Positions 33,796 to 43,235 are shown, counted from the stretch's first letter. The stretch is DNA of 64,000 nt from Gammaproteobacteria bacterium (GCA_021773835.1 JAJFJQ010000051.1:186001-250000); one strand, 5' to 3'. Notes: a model not told the origin generated them from the letters alone. Translations and numbers: made by a program.

Positions 33796-35076
33796 ATGAC
33801 TACCGCGAGCGACCGTTTTTCCAGTACACCAAAATTACCAAAGCGAGTTTCTTGGTTGGATCATTTTGCAGGATTCGCGTTACCCGATGGTGTCTCGGAA
33901 GAGCAAAGCCGGCGGTATACGATCGCGTTTGATCAACTCTTATACGAAAACTGGGAACTCGGAAAAAATGTCGTACTCGCATGGACGGTAAGTACCGTCG
34001 GGATAGGCATTGATTTATTGATGTGCAAACACTCGGATATCGTCGAGTTCGTAAGCTCAAGCTCAGACCCGTTAGTACGAGACGAGCGGAGCGCATACAT
34101 TGAATCGTTGTTCGCAATTGATCAGCGTGTTGATGCGGACGACTTCCGCCAAATTTCACAACATCTTCAAATCCCGCCGACACATATGCAGTTACCCTTT
34201 GTGCCGGAGCGTGAGCTGAATGTTGATCTGATGGCCGCCGTCGCGCGGCGATATGGAATTAGCCTTGTAGACGATCGGGCCGTAATTTTATTCGATGCAG
34301 TCGGATTTTCCTTATTGCCGCCGCTCGAGCAAATGACTCAGCTAAATAGCCTTTCATGTTCGATAAATTCTGCATATGCCAAACTTCTGGGGAAGGAGAT
34401 CGACATTGATTTCGCACGTACCACCACGGGGGATGGGTTTTACATCTGGAATCGGAGGCGTGGGATCGATGCCAATGTCGAGCTTTATCATCTGATGTTG
34501 ATGGTGTTGGCGATAAATGCGATCGAACATCGAGATGCGCCTAATCCGAATCTCGTGCCAAAGTTGAGGGCATGCATGCACGTTGGGTCGCACTATGAAT
34601 TTTATCAGCCGGAGGCTTTGAGCCCCACGACATTTAGCTATTTGGTTGGTGAGGTAACGATCGAGCTAGCGCGGATGATCGAACACGGGTTGCCGGGACA
34701 AATAATGATTGGTGATTTTCGAACACCGATGTACGACTACGAAACAGGTGGTGTCGAAATTATCGACAGCATCGGGTTTATCGATCGGGCACGGAAATCG
34801 CTATCTCAACTCAAGGGAATGAAGCTTTCGAGGACGAGAATAGAGGACATTAAATGTTATCTTACTGGAAATCGATGTGGTGACGGAAATTTCGATATCA
34901 AGCAATATGCGGTCGCCGACAAACACGGCATGCTTCATAAGGTCTATAACGCCAAGTTGAATATTCATCAGCGCGATGGCGAGCCGATCTATCTCGGGAT
35001 CCAAAATGAAGCTATCCCTGACTTCGCGGATGAGACTATGGAGCTCGTGAAAATTCACGCGGGGGGGCCTAACTAG
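33796..35076 (+). CDS. Class III nucleotide cyclase-like protein (divergent)
   Basis: 426 residues. Residues from about 160 to 330 look like a class III cyclase homology domain: AVILFDAVGFSLL with the first metal Asp167, TTGDGFYIW with Asp213 (46 residues later, as in true cyclases), then CMHVGSHYEFYQP, a VGEVTIELARMI helix with Arg293, and LPGQIMIGDF. The transition-state Asn that normally lies four residues before the Arg is Ile289, so activity is uncertain. The first 160 residues are an unknown helical domain with one hydrophobic stretch (VVLAWTVSTVGIGIDLL) that could cross the membrane. The last 80 residues are also unassigned. It stands alone between gene-free intervals, so its signal is unknown. 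Confidence 0.6.
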   Translation: MTTASDRFSSTPKLPKRVSWLDHFAGFALPDGVSEEQSRRYTIAFDQLLYENWELGKNVVLAWTVSTVGIGIDLLMCKHSDIVEFVSSSSDPLVRDERSAYIESLFAIDQRVDADDFRQISQHLQIPPTHMQLPFVPERELNVDLMAAVARRYGISLVDDRAVILFDAVGFSLLPPLEQMTQLNSLSCSINSAYAKLLGKEIDIDFARTTTGDGFYIWNRRRGIDANVELYHLMLMVLAINAIEHRDAPNPNLVPKLRACMHVGSHYEFYQPEALSPTTFSYLVGEVTIELARMIEHGLPGQIMIGDFRTPMYDYETGGVEIIDSIGFIDRARKSLSQLKGMKLSRTRIEDIKCYLTGNRCGDGNFDIKQYAVADKHGMLHKVYNAKLNIHQRDGEPIYLGIQNEAIPDFADETMELVKIHAGGPN

Positions 35077-35513
35077 TCGCGCATTATTCCCTCATGGATA
35101 TTTAAATCGCGATGTCCGGTAGATCTCGCGTTAAAACGTAGTCGTCTTCGCCGCCCTCCAAAAGAAGAACCGTAGTTATTAAGTCTGACGATGTTTGCAT
35201 TTCGCCTATCTATTATTGGGCTTAATTGAATTTGCCACCAATTTGCGCAACAGCATAATCGACTGGAGCTGAGCGATACCTGAGTTGCACGCACCCAAGA
35301 CCCTGGTGGCGAGCGATCTGTCACTGAAAGTTTGGACCAGGCGGGCCAGCTTAAAATGGTCGGGCTTTAGCGTAGGCCGCTGCTGGATATTGTGACTAGA
35401 ATGTCCATGGTGACAAGGTAGCTGTCGTCGGGATAAGACGCGGGCGCGAAGCCTGCGGGGTCGTGCTACGCTATCCTTCGACAACTCGATAGAACGCAAA
35501 ACAGGGGAAACAC
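35077..35513. other. Gene-free interval (437 bases)
   Basis: No gene, RNA or repeat is recognised. Short open frames on the minus strand here are rich in Arg, Ser and Cys and have no domain. The right end holds AGGGGA 7 bases before the ATG of the SDR gene at 35514 and presumably its promoter. Confidence 0.5.
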
Positions 35514-36299
35514 ATGAAGCTCGATTCGTCCGTAATCGCCGTCGTGACCGGCGGTGCATCTGGTCTCGGCGAGGCCACAACCCGCGCATTGGCGGAGAAA
35601 GGCGCTAAAGTCGCGATTTTTGATTTCAATGAAGATAAGGGCGAGGCCGTTGCCGCTGACGTCGGCGGTATCTTTTGCAAGGTCGATGTAACTGCCGAAG
35701 CCACGGTGAAGGCCGGATTCGAAAAATCGCGTGCTGGCCTCGGGCAGGAGCGGGTGTTGATCAATTGCGCCGGAACTGGGGATGCGTTTAAGACGGCCGG
35801 ACGGGACAAGAAGACGGGCGAGATAAATCACTACCCCCTGGATAAATTCGAACGCATCATCCAAATCAATCTGCTTGGGACCTTTCGCTGCATCGCGATG
35901 TCGGCGGCCGGCATGTTGACCCTCGATCCGGTCGACGAGTTTGGCGAGCGGGGCGCGATAGTGAATACAGCGAGCGTCGCCGCCGAAGACGGCCAGATTG
36001 GCCAGGCCGCGTACTCGGCCTCGAAGGCCGGGGTCGTGGGCATGACTTTACCGATCGCGCGCGACCTCATGAGCGAAGGGATCCGGGTGAACACCATATT
36101 GCCCGGCATTTTTGGCACGCCATTACTGGATACCTTGCCGGACAATGTGCGGGCGGCGTTAGCTGCCTCCGTGTCGTTTCCGAAGCGGCTCGGCGTGCCG
36201 GCTGAATACGCGCACCTCGCGATGACGATGATTGAGAACGGCTACTTTAATGGTGAAAGCGTCAGACTCGATGGTGCGATCCGGATGGCGCCGCGGTGA
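35514..36299 (+). CDS. SDR family, 3-hydroxyacyl-CoA dehydrogenase type 2-like
   Basis: 261 residues. It has TGGASGLG at 12-19, an acidic FDFNED cofactor contact (NAD preferred), INCAGTGDAFKT, and SVAAEDGQIGQAAYSASKAGV with the catalytic Ser, Tyr and Lys. The long insert KTGEINHYPLDKF and the end NGYFNGESVRLDGAIRMAPR are diagnostic of the HSD17B10/3-hydroxyacyl-CoA dehydrogenase type 2 group, which oxidises 3-hydroxyacyl-CoA or hydroxysteroids. The ATG is preceded by AGGGGAAACAC. It fits the CoA-linked chemistry of the acyl-CoA dehydrogenases in the following 10 kb, although it is not in an operon with them. Confidence 0.88.
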   Translation: MKLDSSVIAVVTGGASGLGEATTRALAEKGAKVAIFDFNEDKGEAVAADVGGIFCKVDVTAEATVKAGFEKSRAGLGQERVLINCAGTGDAFKTAGRDKKTGEINHYPLDKFERIIQINLLGTFRCIAMSAAGMLTLDPVDEFGERGAIVNTASVAAEDGQIGQAAYSASKAGVVGMTLPIARDLMSEGIRVNTILPGIFGTPLLDTLPDNVRAALAASVSFPKRLGVPAEYAHLAMTMIENGYFNGESVRLDGAIRMAPR

Positions 36300-36381
36300 T
36301 TGTGTCGGCACATGCGTTGTAGTCCTTCAGCAGGTGCGTCGTCCAAGCACGGCGAGATCTCACTAACCGGGTAGTACGACG

Positions 36382-36762
36382 TTGCCGGCGCAACGACATC
36401 TGTTTGTGTGCAACACCTGTGATCGCAATGCTCAGATCGGACCTGAGGGGCGCCCTGCAGGTCAGGTTTTAGCAAGCGATATTCGTGCATATATTGAATC
36501 GGTTGACGCGACGGCGAGTTGGTGCGTGCGGGACATCTCGTGCCTCAATGGGTGCCTACGGCCATGCAACGTAGCGTTTCGCGGGGGTGGCCGGTTTACC
36601 TACCGTTTTAGCCGCGTAGTTGCCGCCGACGCCGCTGCGCTATTGCGATTCGGCAACGATTACTGGGACGCTGCACAGGGGGTGGTCAATGATGATCGGC
36701 TCCCCAATGCACTTCGGACTAAAATGACTGTGTGCATGCCGCCGCCAGGGGTTAAGTACTAG
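36382..36762 (+). CDS. DUF1636 family metal-binding protein
   Basis: 126 residues starting at a TTG (36382) with a weak ribosome site. Cysteines follow the DUF1636 pattern: FVCNTCDRN near the start, then DISCLNGCLRPCNVAF in the middle. This arrangement resembles (2Fe-2S) ferredoxin-like metal-binding proteins often found in cobalamin or metal-uptake loci. No cobalamin gene is nearby here. The gene is on the same strand as the methyltransferase 40 bases downstream. Role unknown beyond likely metal or cluster binding. Confidence 0.75.
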   Translation: MPAQRHLFVCNTCDRNAQIGPEGRPAGQVLASDIRAYIESVDATASWCVRDISCLNGCLRPCNVAFRGGGRFTYRFSRVVAADAAALLRFGNDYWDAAQGVVNDDRLPNALRTKMTVCMPPPGVKY

Positions 36763-36802
36763 TCATTAGGCTTGTGGGGATCTTAATTTTAGGTGATTGA
36801 TT

Positions 36803-37852
36803 ATGAATGAAGAGAAACTTAATGCGCTGGTCGGCCAGATCCTGCAAGACCTCGGTGGCGCCGCGAGTACGCCGTTGGTACGGATAGGTGACCAACTTGG
36901 CATTTACCGAGCCTTGCAAAATGTCGATCCCATGACCTCAGCCGAGTTGGCTCAAGCTACGGGGCTTGCCGAGCGCTATCTGCGTGAGTGGTTATCCGCC
37001 CAAGCGGCCTCGGGCTATGTGTCCTATGACGCGAGCGCACAGACGTTTTCCTTGTCGCCGGAACAAGCGGCTGTTTTTGCAGACGAAGACAGCCCGACAT
37101 TTCTTGCCCCCGCATTTGATGCCGTCGCGGCCTACCTAGGTAATCAGGATGCCGTCGCCGAAGGCTTTAAAAGTGGCGCGGGGCTCGGCTGGGGCGACCA
37201 AACAGAATGTCTATTTTGTGCCGTCGCAAAATTTTTCCGACCGGGCTATGAGGCCAATTTAGTTGGATCGTGGTTACCGGCGCTCGACGGCATTGTCGAG
37301 AAATTGGAACGCGGTATTAACGTTGCCGATGTCGGCTGTGGTCATGGGCTGTCGACGGTGATTATGGCGAAAGCGTTCCCCAATTCTCAATTTACAGGTT
37401 TCGACTTTCATGAGGGGTCGATCATTGAGGCCCGCGGTCACGCCAAGAAACATGGTCTCGACAACTTAAAGTTTGAGGTTGCCCTCGCGAAAGAATACCC
37501 AGGCACCTACGATTTTGTCTGCATCTTCGATTGTTTGCACGATATGGGCGATCCGATCGGTGCTATGTCGCATGTGAACTCGTCGTTGGCGAGAGACGGT
37601 ACGTGCATGGTGGTGGAGCCGCAAGCGGGCGATTCGCTCGAGCAAAATATTAATCCAATCGGCAGACTGTTCTACTCTGCGTCGACGATGGTATGCGTGC
37701 CGACTTCATTGTCCCAGGAGGTTGGTGCGGCCTTAGGCGCCCAGGCCGGTGAGCGACGACTTCGCGAAGTGATGGTCGACGGTGGGGGATTTAAGCAGTT
37801 TCGACGCGCCACCGAGACACCTTTTAACATGGTGTTGGAACTGCGGCCGTAG
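36803..37852 (+). CDS. Class I SAM-dependent methyltransferase with N-terminal winged helix
   Basis: 349 residues from ATG 36803, which has AGGTGA 6 bases upstream (TTG 36797 is less likely). Residues 1-95 form a winged-helix dimerisation domain of the Rv2258c/O-methyltransferase type (LVRIGDQLGIYRAL, AELAQATGLAERYLREWL). The SAM motif I is NVADVGCGHGLSTVIMA, motif II FTGFDFHEGSI, then DFVCIFDCLHDMG. Members methylate small natural products or carboxylates. It may form a small unit with the DUF1636 gene upstream and the dimethylformamidase-like gene 51 bases downstream; an N- or O-methyl substrate would tie methyltransferase and amidase, but this is speculation. Confidence 0.85.
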   Translation: MNEEKLNALVGQILQDLGGAASTPLVRIGDQLGIYRALQNVDPMTSAELAQATGLAERYLREWLSAQAASGYVSYDASAQTFSLSPEQAAVFADEDSPTFLAPAFDAVAAYLGNQDAVAEGFKSGAGLGWGDQTECLFCAVAKFFRPGYEANLVGSWLPALDGIVEKLERGINVADVGCGHGLSTVIMAKAFPNSQFTGFDFHEGSIIEARGHAKKHGLDNLKFEVALAKEYPGTYDFVCIFDCLHDMGDPIGAMSHVNSSLARDGTCMVVEPQAGDSLEQNINPIGRLFYSASTMVCVPTSLSQEVGAALGAQAGERRLREVMVDGGGFKQFRRATETPFNMVLELRP

Positions 37853-37903
37853 TGCGTCGTCGGTTGCCTGAGCTTGACCGTTGTCTCTGTGGGGAAATAA
37901 CAA

Positions 37904-40036
37904 GTGAGCGACGCCGACAGCGTTAAGGTCATCACCGGATATTCCGAGCCGCTGTCGCTGAGGGCGGGCGAGACGGTACAGCTAATGGCGTCTAGCCATC
38001 GCCCCGGACCGGCGACATTAGACCTGGTGCAGATCATCTGTGGTGATCCGACCCGTACCGGCCCTGGTTTTCATGAAATCGAAATTTCGTCGGCGCTGCC
38101 GGCCACGATTGATTTGACCGAGCAGCCGTTGGTTCCGGGATCGTTCGCCGAAATCGATCTAAGCGGCCTCGTTCTCAGCCAACGTCTCGAAATTGATTGC
38201 TATTTAAGACCGACGCAGCCGAGTATCGACCAAACGGCGTTGTCCATCGACAACGGCGCGGGAATAGAGATCGCGTTACAGATCAGAGATGGATGTTTTA
38301 GCTTGAAGTGCGGCGATCACCGATCCGCGTTGTCGCAAAGCGAGATCGTCGCCAATCGCTGGTACAGGATCCAGGTACACCTTGAAGGCTCACCAATGGC
38401 GACGGTCGAGACCGTCGTCGAATGTTTGCCGAGTCGATCACCGGGTCGCGATCTGATTGAATTGGTGCCGCCATGTATAACCCAGGCCGCGGTGACGATG
38501 CCCGCCGTTGGCGAACTAAAAAGATGCCTGTTTGCGGCCTCGATTGATGGCGAGCGCTTTGACGGACGCATAGCGCGCCCGCAGATCTGCGTTGACGGGA
38601 CAAGTTTGCAATGGGATCTAGCGCAAGACATTGTCGGATCTCAGGTGATTGATTCAAGTGGTAACGAACGTCACGGGCGCCTCCATCAATTACCCGCGCG
38701 CGGCGTTACCGGTCCAGGGTGGGATGGTAGCCATCACGCATGGACGAGCAAGCCAAGCCATTACGACGCGGTGCACTTTCATAGCGATGACTTGTACGAT
38801 GCGGGATGGCCAATATCGGCGGAACTCGATCTTAGTGACGACCTTCCGAGCGGGATCTACGCGTTTCGTTTGCACTCCACACACGGAATCGATCGCGTGC
38901 CGTTTTTCGTTCGACCAGCGAAGGCGGCGCCAACGGCAGACATTGCGCTGCTGATGCCGTCGTGTACCTATATGGCCTATGCGAACCATCGGATGTTGTT
39001 CGAAGGTGCAGATTTTGTCGCTGCGCGCTCGCGTCTGCGGCCGGAGCATGAGTACCTGCGAAACCACCCGGAGCTCGGTCCATCGATGTATGAGAAGCAC
39101 AGCGACGGCAGTGGCGTGATGTACAGTTCACGGCGAAGGCCGAACCTGCAATTGCGGCCCGGCGCCGATGGTTGGAATTTCACGCCTGACACCGATATCA
39201 ACGCGTTCATGGATCATTTGGCGCTAGGCCACGACGTCATTGCCGATGAAGACGTGCACGCTGAGGGACTCGCAGCGCTCGCGCCTTACCGGGTTATTGT
39301 CACCGGTAGCCATCCAGAATACTGGTCAACGGCGATGCTCGATGCGCTCGATCAATGGCAGCGTAGCGGCGGTCGCTTGCTCTACCTTGGCGGAAACGGA
39401 TTTTATTGGCGCGTTGCTTTCAGCGACGCGTGGCCGGGAGCGATCGAACTACGACGCGCTGAAGATGGTGTGCGTAATTGGCAAACCGATACGGGGGAGT
39501 CCTATCACTCGTTTAATGGTGAGTACGGCGGTATGTGGCGGCGACTCGGCCGTGCACCTAACGAATTAGTCGGGGTGGGGTTTGCAGCGCAAGGATTTGA
39601 GCGCGCCATCGGATATGCGCGCTGTCCTGCAAGCTATGATTCACGCGCGGCATGGATTTTCGACGGCGTGGCCGAGGAAAACATCGGTACCTCCGGTCTT
39701 GGTGGCGGTGCCGCGGGTCAAGAAATCGATAACTACAATCCTGCACTCGGATCGCCTGCCCATGCGCTCATACTGGCATCGGCGACCGATTACGGTCCCG
39801 AGATGACACGCACGAAAGAAGAGCTCGAGGCGGCAACGATCGTACCTTCACCGGATCCAGTCGTGCGTGCGGACATGGTGTTTTTCGAGACACCTTCGGG
39901 TGGTGCGGTTTTTTCCGTTGGCTCGATCTCATGGTTCGGTGCATTAGCACGCAATGATTTTGATAACGATGTCGCCAAAATTACCGAGAATGTGCTCCGT
40001 CGATTCGTTGATCCGGCGGAATTTCCATTACCTTGA
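37904..40036 (+). CDS. N,N-dimethylformamidase large-subunit-like protein
   Basis: 710 residues from GTG 37904. The C-terminal two thirds match the DMFase beta-type domain: LPSGIYAFRLHSTHGIDRVPFFVRP, SCTYMAYANHRM (354-365), YRVIVTGSHPEYWS (Tyr473), GGRLLYLGGNGFYWRV, FNGEYGGMWRRLG and a late GGAVFSVGSISWFGAL. The middle (about 90-260) reads as a LamG/concanavalin-like beta domain (DLAQDIVGSQVIDSSGNERHG). DMFase uses a mononuclear iron held by Tyr and Glu; I cannot assign those ligands with certainty. The known enzyme needs a small alpha subunit of about 130 residues, and no such gene is adjacent. The substrate is probably an N-alkyl amide. Confidence 0.78.
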   Translation: MSDADSVKVITGYSEPLSLRAGETVQLMASSHRPGPATLDLVQIICGDPTRTGPGFHEIEISSALPATIDLTEQPLVPGSFAEIDLSGLVLSQRLEIDCYLRPTQPSIDQTALSIDNGAGIEIALQIRDGCFSLKCGDHRSALSQSEIVANRWYRIQVHLEGSPMATVETVVECLPSRSPGRDLIELVPPCITQAAVTMPAVGELKRCLFAASIDGERFDGRIARPQICVDGTSLQWDLAQDIVGSQVIDSSGNERHGRLHQLPARGVTGPGWDGSHHAWTSKPSHYDAVHFHSDDLYDAGWPISAELDLSDDLPSGIYAFRLHSTHGIDRVPFFVRPAKAAPTADIALLMPSCTYMAYANHRMLFEGADFVAARSRLRPEHEYLRNHPELGPSMYEKHSDGSGVMYSSRRRPNLQLRPGADGWNFTPDTDINAFMDHLALGHDVIADEDVHAEGLAALAPYRVIVTGSHPEYWSTAMLDALDQWQRSGGRLLYLGGNGFYWRVAFSDAWPGAIELRRAEDGVRNWQTDTGESYHSFNGEYGGMWRRLGRAPNELVGVGFAAQGFERAIGYARCPASYDSRAAWIFDGVAEENIGTSGLGGGAAGQEIDNYNPALGSPAHALILASATDYGPEMTRTKEELEAATIVPSPDPVVRADMVFFETPSGGAVFSVGSISWFGALARNDFDNDVAKITENVLRRFVDPAEFPLP

Positions 40037-40067
40037 TCGACGTCGCTTCTGCGAGGAATAGGCGAGC

Positions 40068-41216
40068 ATGATTTCGAGAACATTGTTTGACGACGGCCAC
40101 GAGGCATTTCGCGAAACGGTCTGCCGATTCATCGCAAAAGAGATTGAACCCAATTACGCGAGGTGGGAAAAAGAAGGTGTCGTTAGTCGCGACGTATGGC
40201 TTGCCGCTGGCGAAGCAGGGTTGTTGTGCACCTGGGTGCCGGAGGAATATGGCGGCGCCGGGGCCGATTTTCTCTATAGCGCGGTCGTCGTCGAAGAGAT
40301 GGGTCGCTCGGGCTACGCTGGCGTCGCTTTCCACTTGCATTCCGATATTGTTGCCCCGTACGTCTACCACTACGGCAGCGAAACGCAGAAAGCGAAATGG
40401 CTGCCAAAACTTGTCTCTGGTGAGGTGATTTCGGCGGTCGCGATGAGTGAGCCCGCGGCCGGCTCCGATCTTCAAGGCATGAAGACACATGCGCGACGCG
40501 ATGGCGACGAGTATGTGATCAACGGCCAGAAGATTTTCATCTCAAACGGTCAGCTTGCCGATCTGGTCGTGCTCGCGTGCAAGACGGATCCGAGTGCCCG
40601 CGCAAAGGGAATCAGTCAAATCTTGGTGGAAGGTGACGTACCAGGATTTGAACGCGGTAAAAATTTGGAGAAGGTTGGCTACCACGCACAGGATACATCA
40701 GAGCTATTCTTTGCCGATTGCCGTGTGCCAATCGAGAATTTACTGGGCGAGGAAGGGAAGGGCTTTGTGCAAATGGTGCAGCAACTCCCGCAGGAGCGAC
40801 TCGTGATTGCGGTGAGATCCGCCGCGATCATCAACTCGGCGCTCGAATGGACGACCCGCTATGTCAACGAACGTGAAGCCTTTGGCAAAACGTTGGCGAA
40901 TTTTCAAAATACGCGATTCAAGCTTGCCGAAATGAAAACCAAGGCGGTCGTCACCCAAGCCTTCGTTGATGTCTGTACCGCACACCACCTATCCGGTAAG
41001 TTAGACGCGATCGACGCCGCGATGGCTAAGCTGCATAGCACGGAGATGATGTGTGAAGTATTGGATGAGTGCGTTCAATTGCACGGCGGATACGGCTATA
41101 TGTGGGAATTTCCAATCGCACGCGCCTGGGCCGACAATCGCATGGCGCGCATCGCCGGCGGATCGTCGGAGATCATGAAGGAGATCATCGGCCGCACGAT
41201 GACCGATTCCAAATAG
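40068..41216 (+). CDS. Acyl-CoA dehydrogenase
   Basis: 382 residues with a complete fold: N-terminal helical part, SEPAAGSDLQGMKT and the FAD-binding YVINGQKIFISNG, then FFADCRVPIENLLGEEGKGF, TTRYVNEREAFGKTLANFQNTRFKLAEM and the C-terminal LHGGYGYMWEFPIARAWAD. The Glu in GYMWEFP is the catalytic base position of this subgroup; the later AGGSSEIMKEIIGR motif contacts FAD. It oxidises an acyl-CoA to the trans-2-enoyl-CoA. ATG 40068 follows the dimethylformamidase-like gene by 31 bases on the same strand, with GAGGAATAGGCGAGC upstream. Chain-length specificity is not readable. Confidence 0.9.
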   Translation: MISRTLFDDGHEAFRETVCRFIAKEIEPNYARWEKEGVVSRDVWLAAGEAGLLCTWVPEEYGGAGADFLYSAVVVEEMGRSGYAGVAFHLHSDIVAPYVYHYGSETQKAKWLPKLVSGEVISAVAMSEPAAGSDLQGMKTHARRDGDEYVINGQKIFISNGQLADLVVLACKTDPSARAKGISQILVEGDVPGFERGKNLEKVGYHAQDTSELFFADCRVPIENLLGEEGKGFVQMVQQLPQERLVIAVRSAAIINSALEWTTRYVNEREAFGKTLANFQNTRFKLAEMKTKAVVTQAFVDVCTAHHLSGKLDAIDAAMAKLHSTEMMCEVLDECVQLHGGYGYMWEFPIARAWADNRMARIAGGSSEIMKEIIGRTMTDSK

Positions 41217-41255
41217 TTCCGGTGGCTACCGATACGCGGGCGCCATCTTCTCGCG

Positions 41256-42173
41256 TCAAAATACCTTGACGATGTTGCTTGCGATGGCGTTCAGTGTATT
41301 GTCGAAATCCTCATCGGCGCAGGCCGCCGAAAGCAGCACCGTCCGTGCGCCGGCGTCTATGTATTCTTTGAGCCTGGCTTGCACTTGATCGGGATCGCCC
41401 ACCAGCGCATATTTGTGCACGAGTTGCGTGAAATCCTGCGCATAGGTCCGCCCGAGCATTTCCGCGGCCTGGGCGACGGCGGTTTTGCCGTCTTCATTCA
41501 CATTCGTAAAAATAAATAATCCGGGCTGAAAATCAGTCATGTCGCGACCAATTTCGGCGCCAAAGGCTTTGATCTTGTCGAAGCTGTCGGCGAGCTGTTC
41601 TGGGGTGTACATGTAGGGTAACCAGCCGTCGCCATAGCGAGCCGCGCGGCGCATCGCCACTTCTTTTCTTCCCGAAATCCAGATCGGTGGTCGCGGTTTT
41701 TGAATCGGAAGCGGTTTTAGGCTGAAATCGTCCAAAGTCGTATAGCGACCTTGATAGGTCACATTCGTTTGTGCCCATACACGTTCCAATACTTCCAAGC
41801 AGTCGTCCGTGCGCGATCCGCGTTGCTTTACCGGTACGCTGCACGCCTCAAACTCTTTTGGGTTTTCGCCTCCCACCCCAACGCCTAAGATAAATCGACC
41901 ACCGGAGGCGATGTCGAGTGCCGCACCCATCTTTGCGAGTAGGGCCGGCGGATAAAGCGGAAGTAAGGTGATCGAACTCATCAGCTTGATATGGTTTGTC
42001 GCGCCGGCGGCGACCGACAGCGACACGATGCCGTTAGCGCTATCGCCATGAAATGTGACGTGCTCACCGCACGAAAGGATGTCGAACCCGAGTGCTTCGA
42101 TTCGTGCGGCTGCTGTCGCCACATCGTAAGGCGATCGCAGTGCGGTGCCGAAGCTAATGTTGTCGTTACTCAT
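41256..42173 (-). CDS. LLM class F420/flavin-dependent oxidoreductase
   Basis: 305 residues. Luciferase-family features: ALGFDILSCGEHVTFHG, IKLMSSITLLPLYPPALLAKMGAALDIASGGRFILGVGVGG (barrel and coenzyme segment), PRPPIWISGRKEVAMRRAARYGDGWLPYMYTPE and the C-terminal ALVGDPDQVQARLKEYIDAGARTVLLSA. This resembles the TIGR03619/F420-dependent group more than the monooxygenase group. It lies 18 bases downstream of the quinone reductase-like gene on the same strand and ends the CoA-metabolism cluster. It may reduce an enone or catalyse an oxidative step on a side chain. Confidence 0.86.
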   Translation of the reverse strand: MSNDNISFGTALRSPYDVATAAARIEALGFDILSCGEHVTFHGDSANGIVSLSVAAGATNHIKLMSSITLLPLYPPALLAKMGAALDIASGGRFILGVGVGGENPKEFEACSVPVKQRGSRTDDCLEVLERVWAQTNVTYQGRYTTLDDFSLKPLPIQKPRPPIWISGRKEVAMRRAARYGDGWLPYMYTPEQLADSFDKIKAFGAEIGRDMTDFQPGLFIFTNVNEDGKTAVAQAAEMLGRTYAQDFTQLVHKYALVGDPDQVQARLKEYIDAGARTVLLSAACADEDFDNTLNAIASNIVKVF

Positions 42174-42191
42174 ATTGCGGTATCCGTAAGT

Positions 42192-43235
42192 TTATGAAGA
42201 TTTGGCATGCCCGAGCCGTTCGGCTTCTTGGCCCATCACGACAGCGACCCGTCCAATCGCGCGGCGCGACAATACCTCATCCATCGCATCGCGAAAACCG
42301 CTAAGTGGATAGGTCTTCGCAACAGTCGGGTCGATGCTACCGTCCAAGAACCAGCCGAACAATTTGTCCATCGTCTCACGCATGAGATCTTCGTATTCAT
42401 AGCGCATATCTTTTGGGGTCCAGCCGAAATACAGACCCATGTTTAGTCCACACACGGTGAGATTTTTGACCAATAAGATGTTCGCCGGGATCTGAGGAAT
42501 TTCACCGCCGGCAAAGCCGACCGGCATGATCCGTCCCTCCGGCGCCATGCATCGCAGTGACTGGGTGAATACGTCGCCCCCGACCGGATCGTAGACCGCA
42601 TCGACCCCGCGGCCGTTGGTGATTTCGAGTACGGCGTCGCGAAAGTCATCCTCGCGATAGTTAACCAGATGATCAGCGCCGTGGTCGCGTGCGGCATCAA
42701 GCTTGACTGGTGAGCCGGCGCTTGCGATCACTGTTGCGCCCATGATTTTTCCGATCTCTACCGCAGCAAGACCCACGCCGCCGCCGGCCCCGTGGACCAA
42801 TAGCCAGTCGTCCTTGCGCACATCAAGTAGCCTCGGCCAGGTGATTGCCGCACAGGTCGTCGCATAAGAATTGGTTAGTCCGACAGCCGAGGCGAACTCG
42901 AAAGTATCAGGTAATGCGTACACGTTCACCGCTTTAGCCACAACCTTTTCGGCGAGTCCGCCCCAGTCGACAACGGCCACAACCCGGTCACCAAGTTTGA
43001 AGCGGGTATTGTCACTCCCGATGCCGGTGACAATACCCGCGACCTCGGTTCCTGGTACAAAGGGTAATGGCGGTTTGCGTTGATACTTGCCTTGAACGAC
43101 AAGACTCATTGCGAAACCGATGCCCACCGCTTGCACGGTGATTTGGACTTCTTTCGGCCCCGCTTGGGGGACGGGGAGATCGGTCAAGCTCAAGGTGTCA
43201 AACGGCGCCCAATTCGAAACCAATACGCCCTTCAT
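42192..43235 (-). CDS. NADPH:quinone oxidoreductase-like MDR protein
   Basis: 347 residues from ATG 43235, which has GGAG 7 bases upstream; an earlier start at 43271 would overlap the acyl-CoA dehydrogenase gene. It is a zinc-free medium-chain reductase: no catalytic Cys/His pair, the FVPGTEVAGIV entry, LTNSYATTCAAI, HGAGGGVGLAAVEIGK nucleotide motif and DPVGGDVFTQSLRC. The NADPH:quinone/zeta-crystallin group reduces quinones or alpha,beta-unsaturated carbonyls. It follows the paired acyl-CoA dehydrogenases (25 bases), so an enoyl-type substrate of the same pathway is plausible. Confidence 0.87.
   Translation of the reverse strand: MKGVLVSNWAPFDTLSLTDLPVPQAGPKEVQITVQAVGIGFAMSLVVQGKYQRKPPLPFVPGTEVAGIVTGIGSDNTRFKLGDRVVAVVDWGGLAEKVVAKAVNVYALPDTFEFASAVGLTNSYATTCAAITWPRLLDVRKDDWLLVHGAGGGVGLAAVEIGKIMGATVIASAGSPVKLDAARDHGADHLVNYREDDFRDAVLEITNGRGVDAVYDPVGGDVFTQSLRCMAPEGRIMPVGFAGGEIPQIPANILLVKNLTVCGLNMGLYFGWTPKDMRYEYEDLMRETMDKLFGWFLDGSIDPTVAKTYPLSGFRDAMDEVLSRRAIGRVAVVMGQEAERLGHAKSS

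Noticed and set aside
35073-35324. Minus-strand 83-residue frame in the 35-kb gap
   Set aside because: Cys/Ser/Arg-rich with no domain and no neighbours that support it.
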